A program made the position numbers and the translations under genes. A DNA stretch of 44,593 bases from Brevundimonas sp. UBA5936 (GTDB taxonomy: Bacteria; Pseudomonadota; Alphaproteobacteria; Caulobacterales; Caulobacteraceae). Below the pieces are notes generated by a model, which worked only from the letters and a program-made list of their open reading frames with translations, searched no databases and was not told where the DNA came from. Below, one piece after another: positions 15,356 to 20,945 of the stretch. Position 1 is the first letter of the stretch; every line of letters starts with the position of its first letter. The DNA lies in the NCBI GenBank assembly GCA_002430835.1, contig DJDA01000092.1:1-44593 (forward strand). The letters are read 5' to 3'.

Positions 15356-16615
15356 ATGGCGAAAACGCCGCAGTTTCTAAAGCCACGGCTGCGGCTCTTC
15401 CTGAGCGCCGACATTATCGGATCAACGGCGCTCAAGCAGACGCCGCGCGATGCGCTAAGCGCGTCTACGGTTGAGTGGTTCCCCGTTTTACAAGGCTTCT
15501 ATTTGGAGACCCAAAGAGCTTTCTTGGGCGGATGGATTCGATCGTTACCTGAGGACACCAAGGAGAGGCAACTCCACTGGGGGCCAGATCCCGAGTTTTG
15601 GAAGGTGATTGGAGATGAAATACTGTTCACCAAGGAACTCACCGACAGCCACCAGTTGATGAACGTTCTAGCCTGCTGGATCAATGCCATCGACGCTGCG
15701 CGAGAATCCATCCGCAAGGTCGATCGCCGCTTAGATATCAAGTGCACGGCCTGGACTGCTGGCTTCCCACTAATGAATAAGGAAGTCGCCCTCCCACGAA
15801 ACTTCAACATCGCAGACGCTCCTGTCACCGATTATTTTAAAGAGGGCGGCCGCCTCCTCAATGAACGGTATGCGAAGAAGGCCAACGACGCGAAGATCGC
15901 GGTGGACTATATTGGCCCTTCCATCGACATAGGATTTCGGCTCTGCCAGTTCGCCAGTGCGAGAAAATTCATCCTTAGCGTCGGCGTCGCTTACATCTTG
16001 TCGCAGAGCAATCGGAAGGCGTCAGACGTTCGCGTCACGCGATTCCGCTACGACGGCGCGTCAGTGCTAAAGGGCGTTTTTGGGGGCATCCACTACCCGA
16101 TCTTCTGGATAGACCTCGCAAAGCCCGGCGACCTCGCCCTACTAGAGGACAAGCTAACCAAGCCGATCGAGTGCACCAGCGATGACGTTCATAAGTATTG
16201 CGATAAGTTCTTTGATGACGCCAGCCCCCACACATTCAAGCCATTCATTATATCTCAAACTGAGAATGACTTAAAAGAAAAGCCAGATAACTATGAGAAA
16301 GACATCGAAAACATAAAGAAAAACTACGGACTTGAGATAATCGGAGACAAAGCCTCTGAAAAAGCGGCCGAAGCGGAGACGCCGCCGCAGGGCACCCATG
16401 CCGTCGCTCAAACACCGGCCCTAAAAGCTTCTGCTGCTACAGAAGAAACGCCGCTCGCAATTTCCGCGATTAATTTCGCAGAGCTCTTCAACGAAATTCG
16501 CAAGGTAACGAAAGAGCGAGCCTCCCCATCAGCCACAAAAAAAGTGAGCGACTGCGGAGAGAATACCACGCCCGAAGGCAAGGACGAAAAAGACGAGAAC
16601 CGAGACAAGGACTGA
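15356..16615 (+). CDS. Class III nucleotide-cyclase-like protein (candidate Pycsar cyclase PycC)
   Basis: A 419-aa cytosolic protein. The cyclase-like core covers about residues 10-260. D19 in RLFLSADIIGST matches the first metal aspartate. K83 and D87 in FWKVIGDEILF match the substrate/second-metal strand. IGPSIDIGFRLCQFA (186-200) matches the N-x-x-x-R helix, with D191 in the Asn position and R195 kept. KCTAWTAGFPLMN (129-141) gives the adjacent strand. Residues from about 290 on are charged and low-complexity, with no recognised domain. The gene is translated 5 bp after the ImmA/IrrE gene and converges on a multi-TM gene of Pycsar-effector type. In Pycsar systems such cyclases make cCMP or cUMP on phage infection. 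Whether this one is active and which base it uses is inference. Confidence 0.72.
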   Translation: MAKTPQFLKPRLRLFLSADIIGSTALKQTPRDALSASTVEWFPVLQGFYLETQRAFLGGWIRSLPEDTKERQLHWGPDPEFWKVIGDEILFTKELTDSHQLMNVLACWINAIDAARESIRKVDRRLDIKCTAWTAGFPLMNKEVALPRNFNIADAPVTDYFKEGGRLLNERYAKKANDAKIAVDYIGPSIDIGFRLCQFASARKFILSVGVAYILSQSNRKASDVRVTRFRYDGASVLKGVFGGIHYPIFWIDLAKPGDLALLEDKLTKPIECTSDDVHKYCDKFFDDASPHTFKPFIISQTENDLKEKPDNYEKDIENIKKNYGLEIIGDKASEKAAEAETPPQGTHAVAQTPALKASAATEETPLAISAINFAELFNEIRKVTKERASPSATKKVSDCGENTTPEGKDEKDENRDKD

Positions 16616-17089
16616 CGATGCGCCCCAGGCGAACAGTCTAAACTTACGACTGGCGATACGGCTGTTGGCTGCCAGTTGCTCAGCTAGGTCTTCGAGATAG
16701 GCTGGCGAAAATTTCTCGCCCGCAGTGATCGCGTATCGTGTCTGCATCTCGGCTAGGAGTGCGGCACCAGTTTTGGCGTGAACCTGATCGTAGAAGAGCG
16801 GGCTTTTACCATACCTCTCCGCTTTCCTCAGCTTCAGCTGCGGAAGGATGGCGATGATCGCAATGACCGCCGCAATGAGAATAAAAGGCGCGGCCCAAGA
16901 TATCGCTACTCGCGACGCGTCCGGAATCGCGTTCGCTCCCAAAGCTAGATTACCTAGCGCGAGCAGCCATGCCGAAGCGAAAGTCAGAAGTGCCGCGTTC
17001 TTAGCTTCACCAAACTTGACCCAATCGGACGTTCGCGTGAGCGTGTCGCGCAAGCAGCTCTCGATCTGAACTTCTTCGTCCGTCGTCAC
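16529..17089 (-). CDS. Multi-TM protein resembling Pycsar membrane effector (PycTM/DUF5706-like)
   Basis: A 186-aa protein starting at a GTG (17089) preceded by GGAGGGG. The pattern is a short N-terminal helix, FGEAKNAALLTFASAWLLALGNL (TM1), SWAAPFILIAAVIAIIAILPQL (TM2), a soluble linker with PLFYDQVH and YLEDLAEQLAANSRIASRKFRLF, then TM3 (WGASSVLVSVLVFFVLAF). The KNA-rich first TM and the E-x-L-x-x-N-S-x-I-x-x-x-K-x-x-x-x helix before the last TM are what I associate with Pycsar TM effectors (DUF5706), which perforate the inner membrane when bound by cCMP or cUMP. SLATT-type 2TM effectors of other nucleotide-signalling defences are the alternative. It is convergent with the cyclase-like gene and overlaps its 3' end by 87 bp. 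Confidence 0.65.
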   Translation of the reverse strand: MTTDEEVQIESCLRDTLTRTSDWVKFGEAKNAALLTFASAWLLALGNLALGANAIPDASRVAISWAAPFILIAAVIAIIAILPQLKLRKAERYGKSPLFYDQVHAKTGAALLAEMQTRYAITAGEKFSPAYLEDLAEQLAANSRIASRKFRLFAWGASSVLVSVLVFFVLAFGRGILSAVAHFFCG

Positions 17090-17229
17090 TCACCCCTCCA
17101 AAATTTGATGCTCGCCCTGTGGAGCAAACGCTCATAGCGAGGCTCGCTTCTTACAGCCACAACTCGTTCAAGCTCATACCTACGCAGTCGACACAGACCG
17201 ACGTTACAGTCATTAGAGGGACAACCTCC

Positions 17230-17253
17230 AGCCCGAGGTTCGCGATCTAGCGA
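17230..17253 (+). repeat. Distant copy of the 19-bp island repeat
   Basis: The 20 bases AGCCCGAGGTTCGCGATCTA occur here (17230-17249) and at 13386-13405 in the same orientation. This copy is isolated and diverges after GATCTA. The cargo block of membrane protein, ImmA/IrrE, cyclase and TM effector lies between the two copies. Confidence 0.8.
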
Positions 17254-17280
17254 TGTTGGTACAAGCCGTCATTAGAGCCC

Positions 17281-18021
17281 TTAAGGCTCATTGGGGGCAT
17301 CGCTATCGACAGGGAGCGGATCAGCCAGGGATTGAATCTCTCCGCGCCGCAGGGCTTCGATCTTCGCCCGCTTCTCAATATGTGCCTGAGCGGGCTCAAC
17401 GATTTCCCATGTGTGTGTCACGTCGAGCGGATCCAGGTCGTTCTCCCTGCGCGTCCGCTTGGCCATTTCCCACGCCGTCACAGCGAGAACGGCCGCCCGG
17501 TCGGCATGGAGACAATGGTCATCCTCACCATTCTCGCCGCTGGCATCCAGTCCCGCGCGGGTCAGCTCCGTGCGGCGTTTGAAGTTCGATGCATCCACGG
17601 CCAGTTGCAGGTCCAACAGCTTCCAATCGACCAGTTCCGGCCAGGCGGGCAGAACTTGCAGATACAATGGGCCGTCTCCGGACGGGCTAAACCATCGTAG
17701 GCCGTCCCAATCCACGTGCCAAAACGAGTCGATTACGTTGGTGCATTGAACGACGAAGCTTTCCAGATGCTCAGCCAAGGCGAGGGCGGCCAGCGCCCGA
17801 TGGTGTTTGGCGACCTGCCGCTGAGCGTCCGCCGCTTCTTTCCTTTCAGCCTGCCGACGGCGTTCGTCCTCGGCTCGCTGTGAAGTCGTCGCCCTGGCAT
17901 TGAGATAGGCACCGAGGGTGATCCCGCCGAGACCGATCAAGGAGCTGACAACGCCGGCACCCAGCGTGGCTATCCAGGGGTTTGCTTGCGTTGCCCCAAT
18001 CGTGACCTGCAGCCCGCCCAT
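17281..18021 (-). CDS. Single-pass membrane protein with coiled-coil segment, unknown
   Basis: Unrecognised protein. The start MGGLQVTIGATQANPW at 18021 (246 aa) follows GGAGGGAAGT. The frame is open to 18078, but the extension lacks a ribosome-binding site. One membrane segment (WIATLGAGVVSSLIGLGGITLGAYL) is followed by a charged helical stretch rich in Glu/Arg/Ala (about 45-80), probably coiled coil. A soluble domain rich in Trp and Leu comes next (SFWHVDWDGLRWF, LPAWPELVDWKLLDLQLAV). The tail carries repeated Pro/Asp. It lies between the candidate Pycsar effector and the replication-like genes. No function is assigned. Confidence 0.65.
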   Translation of the reverse strand: MGGLQVTIGATQANPWIATLGAGVVSSLIGLGGITLGAYLNARATTSQRAEDERRRQAERKEAADAQRQVAKHHRALAALALAEHLESFVVQCTNVIDSFWHVDWDGLRWFSPSGDGPLYLQVLPAWPELVDWKLLDLQLAVDASNFKRRTELTRAGLDASGENGEDDHCLHADRAAVLAVTAWEMAKRTRRENDLDPLDVTHTWEIVEPAQAHIEKRAKIEALRRGEIQSLADPLPVDSDAPNEP

Positions 18022-18121
18022 ACTTCCCTCCGACTTGATCCTGACCGCCCAAGAGAAAGACCCACGTCGTTCTGTCAACGGAAGGGCCTTATGGCTGGTT
18101 TTTCCAGGAGAGGTTAGGAAC

Positions 18122-18439
18122 CTACTTTATGACGAGAACCGTCCGCGCCCACGACGCGAGGATCGACCGCACCTCGAACGACACAATCAGCCGCGCCTCA
18201 TCCCTCGTGAGGCCGGGAAAGCGTATCAGCCGGTCGTAGTCGGTCATCTTGTGGCGCACGTGATTGGTGGCCTTGATGCCAAACGCTTGGCCCAATGTCA
18301 GAGGCGGTTCCCATTCACGCGCGCTGATGTCGTCCACAAAGAGAGCGACCAATTCAGCAGGGCAATTCGGGTGGTGAATGGTGGCGTGACGCAGCACCGC
18401 CTCCCGGTCGAACCGGCTTCGCCGTTTCTTACGCGCCAT
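18122..18439 (-). CDS. DUF2293 domain protein
   Basis: A 105-aa basic protein beginning MARKKRRSRFDREAVLRHATIHHP. The core ATNHVRHKMTDYDRLIRFPGLTRDEAR matches the conserved pattern of DUF2293 (V-RH-x-x-T-x-Y-D-x-L-x-x-x-G-x-x-R-x-x-AR). The start chosen at 18439 overlaps the stop of the upstream HTH gene by 11 bases, indicating coupled translation. A longer frame to 18508 would run deeper into that gene. Nucleic-acid binding is plausible from the basic N-terminus; the function of the family is unknown. Confidence 0.75.
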   Translation of the reverse strand: MARKKRRSRFDREAVLRHATIHHPNCPAELVALFVDDISAREWEPPLTLGQAFGIKATNHVRHKMTDYDRLIRFPGLTRDEARLIVSFEVRSILASWARTVLVIK

Positions 18440-19076
18440 TCGCCCTCCGCACCCTTGGAGTAAATAATGGGAGCCTTGGTTCTGATACCTGAGGTAATTC
18501 ACGCTCAAGCGTAGAATGCGCCTGGTCCGCGACGGCAGCGGCCAGCAGGTCTAGGGCCGCGCTCAGGCGAGGAGCGACGACGGGAGGGAGCTTCGATTGC
18601 CCAACGTTCAGGCGGTCTGCTGCCTCTATGGCTTTGACTGGAACGCGCAGAACATAGGCGTTCGAGGCCTGCTTGAGTTGCGGCCCCTTCTGACCTGGGG
18701 TTTCGACCCGATCATAACGACGGGTCCAACTCAGGAAGCCGTGAGCTTCCAGTTGAGCCTTCCACGCATGGATGGATTTGCGCGCTACATTGAGCGCCTT
18801 GGCCAGCCAGAAAACCGAGGGTTCGAGCCGTCCGTTGCCTTTGACGCTTAGCGACACCAGGATCTCGGCCAAACGGATCGCGCCAAAACTGATCGTGCCA
18901 GCGGCGCCGGTCCTCTGGCCTTTCTTCCGGAGCCGTTCCGAATAGACCTTAAGGACGAAGATCAGACGCTGACCTTCCTTGCGGCTGAACCGCGTCCAGC
19001 GCGTGTTGATGGATAATTGGCTGCCACGACGCACGCGTGGAGGCGGCGCGCCCCAGCGGTGAGAATAGGCACTCAT
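18429..19076 (-). CDS. Winged-helix/HTH protein, replication-initiator-like
   Basis: A 215-aa basic protein. The middle section LEPSVFWLAKALNVARKSIHAWKAQLEAHGFLSWTRR reads as a helix-turn-helix in a winged-helix setting. The following KQASNAYVLRV strand is the wing-like turn seen in plasmid and phage replication or helper proteins of alphaproteobacteria. The N-terminus is Arg-rich. GAGGCG precedes the ATG. It is transcribed with the DUF2293 gene. I cannot name a family; a Rep-like initiator of an integrative element or a regulator are both compatible. Confidence 0.65.
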   Translation of the reverse strand: MSAYSHRWGAPPPRVRRGSQLSINTRWTRFSRKEGQRLIFVLKVYSERLRKKGQRTGAAGTISFGAIRLAEILVSLSVKGNGRLEPSVFWLAKALNVARKSIHAWKAQLEAHGFLSWTRRYDRVETPGQKGPQLKQASNAYVLRVPVKAIEAADRLNVGQSKLPPVVAPRLSAALDLLAAAVADQAHSTLERELPQVSEPRLPLFTPRVRRANGA

Positions 19077-19139
19077 GACAGCGCCTCGTTCTTCCGATAG
19101 AATATCGCCTGTTCAGATTGCTTTCTTGAACCGTGATGT

Positions 19140-19174
19140 ACCCCGGTGAGGCCCGCCAGCCCGCCGGGGTTTTT
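19140..19174 (+). terminator. Intrinsic terminator-like hairpin at island right end
   Basis: ACCCCGG (19140-19146) pairs with CCGGGGT (19164-19170) around a GC-rich loop and runs into TTTTT (19170-19174). It is oriented for plus-strand transcripts, but no plus-strand gene ends here. It lies in the 5' flank of the minus-strand HTH gene. It would end an antisense or outward transcript. Confidence 0.55.
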
Positions 19175-19293
19175 CGTACCTGAAGCCGCCCTTCGAAGGG
19201 TAGCCATTCGGTTGAAATGTCGTTTGTTTTCAACAAGCGTCGTCGGGCCGGCTAGCCCAAACAAGCGATTGAAAAGGAATGCCTTTTGGCCTT

Positions 19294-19309
19294 CCTCTCT
19301 GTCCGCCAC
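19294..19309. repeat. attR, copy of tRNA-Ser 3' end
   Basis: CCTCTCTGTCCGCCAC is identical to 11459-11474 inside tRNA-Ser(GGA), and the match stops on both sides. No tRNA body is attached, as expected of the distal attachment site. It fixes the right boundary of the integrated element. Confidence 0.85.
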
Positions 19310-19583
19310 ACGCTTTGCTTTAAGCGATTCACCCTCAAACCGCCGTTGCCACCCACCATCTAGCTTGCCTAGGCGTTTACGCTTGGGTTCTTGCTATTCA
19401 TCGGTTTCACATGACTGCACTTCGGCAGTCATAGAGCAGATTTCGCTAACAGCGTTCGTTGGCTCACAAAAATACAGCTACGACAGCGAAACTCAGAGCC
19501 GAGACGACCAGGCTCCAACGCCCGTAGATGGGCCTGCGCGATGAGCGGCGCGCGAGCGGGATTACAGGTTCAGGCCGATCGGC
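19310..19583. other. Intergenic segment beyond attR
   Basis: I see no convincing gene. The stretch has an 8-bp perfect hairpin at 19411-19432 (ATGACTGC, loop ACTTCG, GCAGTCAT) without a U-tract. It also has mixed composition that looks like degraded island or older-integration DNA. Confidence 0.5.
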
Positions 19584-19913
19584 TCAGGCCCGCCCCTCCA
19601 GATCGCCTTTCAGTCGGTCAATCAGGGACAGGGCGTGTCCGGCGTACTCGCTGATCCAGCGGTCATGGATACGTTTGATCGGCAGGGCGTCGAGATGGTT
19701 CCACCGCTCGCGCCCTTCCCTTCGCACCACCACCAGACCGGCGCCTTCCAGCACCTTCAGATGCTGCATGACCGTGCAGCGGTCCATATCGTCGAAACGC
19801 TCGCACAATCCGCCGGTCGTGACAGGACCATCTTTCAGGCAGTCCAGTAGCTGCCGACGACGAGAGTGAGCCAACGCCTTGAAAACACGATCATCTTCTA
19901 TCTCGTTTGACAT
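19584..19913 (-). CDS. ArsR-family transcriptional repressor
   Basis: A 109-aa winged-helix regulator of the ArsR/SmtB type. It reads DDRVFKALAHSRRRQLLDCLKDGPVTTGGLCERF, recognition helix DDMDRCTVMQHLKVLEGAGLVVVRREGRERWNHLD, and C-terminal dimerisation helix. No cysteine pair typical of metal sensors is present, so it is probably of the non-metal group that sits beside SRPBCC genes. It is divergent from an SRPBCC/VOC pair, a common arrangement in which it represses its neighbours. Its ATG overlaps a perfect palindrome and has no close ribosome-binding site. Confidence 0.9.
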   Translation of the reverse strand: MSNEIEDDRVFKALAHSRRRQLLDCLKDGPVTTGGLCERFDDMDRCTVMQHLKVLEGAGLVVVRREGRERWNHLDALPIKRIHDRWISEYAGHALSLIDRLKGDLEGRA

Positions 19914-19930
19914 GTTATTTTTTTATAACA
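19913..19930. promoter_or_regulatory. Palindromic operator at arsR start
   Basis: TGTTAT-TTTTTT-ATAACA is a perfect 6+6 bp dyad whose first base is part of the arsR start codon. It is 35 bp from the divergent SRPBCC start. AT-rich 12-2-12-like dyads are typical of ArsR-family operators, so it could repress both genes. Confidence 0.65.
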
Positions 19931-19965
19931 TAATCTGACCTCCTGCAAGCACGAAGGGTTCGGAC

Positions 19966-20451
19966 ATGTCCTTGGGTTTCACGGTTTCGGGGCGCATCGC
20001 CAAGCCGCCTCACGAGGTGTTCGACGCAGTGGTCAACCCGACCAAGCTGAGCGGCTATTTCACCACCCTGGGCGGCGCCAGCGCGCCGTTGACGCCAGGA
20101 GCCGTCGTCATCTGGTGGGGCTCCGTTGCCGTGGACGTCGAGGAGATCACGCCCGATCAGCGCATCGTGCTGCGCTGGGATGCGGAAACGGCCGATGGAC
20201 AGCCCGCCTTCAAGACCCGAATCGTCATGGACTTCGAGCCGCTGGACGACGGCTCGACCTTCGTCACAATCGCCGAGTCTGGGTGGGCCGACGACGCGGC
20301 GGGGAAGAAGGCCTCTTTCGCCAACTGCGAAGGCTGGACAGCCATGCTGTCGGCGATGAAGGCCTGGCTAGAACACGGGATCAACCTGCGCGAGGGCTTC
20401 TACCCCTCAGAGATGCGCGGCGTCCTGCCCACCAGCAACAACCGGAAGTGA
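19966..20451 (+). CDS. SRPBCC/AHSA1-type domain protein
   Basis: A 161-aa protein with the Bet v1-like START fold of the AHSA1 group. It shows SGRIAKPPHEVFDAVVNPTKLSGYFTTLGGASAPL, VEEITPDQRIVLRWDAE, FEPLDDGSTFVTIAESGW, and a closing helix in NCEGWTAMLSAMKAWLEHGINLREG. The family binds small hydrophobic ligands. No catalytic residue can be assigned. It is transcribed divergently from the ArsR regulator and followed 4 bp later by a VOC protein, which suggests a shared stress or xenobiotic role. Confidence 0.88.
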   Translation: MSLGFTVSGRIAKPPHEVFDAVVNPTKLSGYFTTLGGASAPLTPGAVVIWWGSVAVDVEEITPDQRIVLRWDAETADGQPAFKTRIVMDFEPLDDGSTFVTIAESGWADDAAGKKASFANCEGWTAMLSAMKAWLEHGINLREGFYPSEMRGVLPTSNNRK

Positions 20452-20455
20452 ACCC

Positions 20456-20818
20456 ATGGCCATCAACATCGAAGGCGGCGTCAACATCGCCATGAAGGTG
20501 CCGAGCCACCAACATCAGGCCGTCGTCGCCTTCTATCGCGACGTCGTCGGGCTTGAGAGCATCGCCGAAAAGGCGCCGGCGGTCGGCTTCAAGCTCGGCC
20601 CGAACCAGCTCTGGATCGACGAGTCTGAGACCCTGACCCAGGCCGAGGTCTGGCTCGAACTGTTCACCCCGAACCACGGAGCCGCCTTGCGACGGCTGGA
20701 GGACGGCGGCGCCGTGCGCTGCGACCCGATCGAACCGCTGGGCGAAGGATTTCGCGGCGGCTGGATCATGAACCCCGCCAACATCGTGCACATGGTCCGC
20801 GAACCCGACGCCTGGTGA
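20456..20818 (+). CDS. VOC (glyoxalase/bleomycin-resistance fold) protein
   Basis: A 120-aa single-module VOC protein. It reads VNIAMKVPSHQHQAVVAFYRDVVGLESIAEKAP, then LGPNQLWIDESETLTQAEVWLELFTPN and the strand GGWIMNPANIVHMVRE. Metal-ligand positions are only partly recognisable (H near residue 19 and E in the WLELF strand), so enzymatic activity is uncertain. It starts 4 bp after the SRPBCC gene and is followed by a terminator at 20893, making a two-gene operon under the ArsR-type operator. Confidence 0.85.
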   Translation: MAINIEGGVNIAMKVPSHQHQAVVAFYRDVVGLESIAEKAPAVGFKLGPNQLWIDESETLTQAEVWLELFTPNHGAALRRLEDGGAVRCDPIEPLGEGFRGGWIMNPANIVHMVREPDAW

Positions 20819-20892
20819 TCCGCGGCCACGACCAGCGCCGCCCCCATCGGCGCGCCGACGTCCGCGCGATGACCGCCCCCTCTCCATAGACA

Positions 20893-20929
20893 ACAGGCCG
20901 GCCCACGTGACGGACCGGCCTGTCTTTTT
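20893..20929 (+). terminator. Intrinsic terminator after SRPBCC-VOC operon
   Basis: ACAGGCCGG (20893-20901) pairs with CCGGCCTGT (20915-20923) across a 13-nt loop and is followed by CTTTTT. It lies between the VOC gene and the convergent TonB receptor gene and may also slow transcripts from the minus strand. Confidence 0.85.
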
Positions 20930-20945
20930 GCAGGGATCGATGGCC

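Noticed and set aside
15356..16615. Ordinary adenylate cyclase of carbon signalling
   Set aside because: No sensor or membrane domain, location in an island and pairing with an ImmA/IrrE gene and a TM-effector-like gene fit defence better, though ATP as substrate is not excluded.
19073..19309. 78-residue minus-strand ORF ending at the HTH gene start
   Set aside because: The ATGA overlap is suggestive, but its start lies inside attR, it has no ribosome-binding site or family match, and a terminator hairpin falls inside it.
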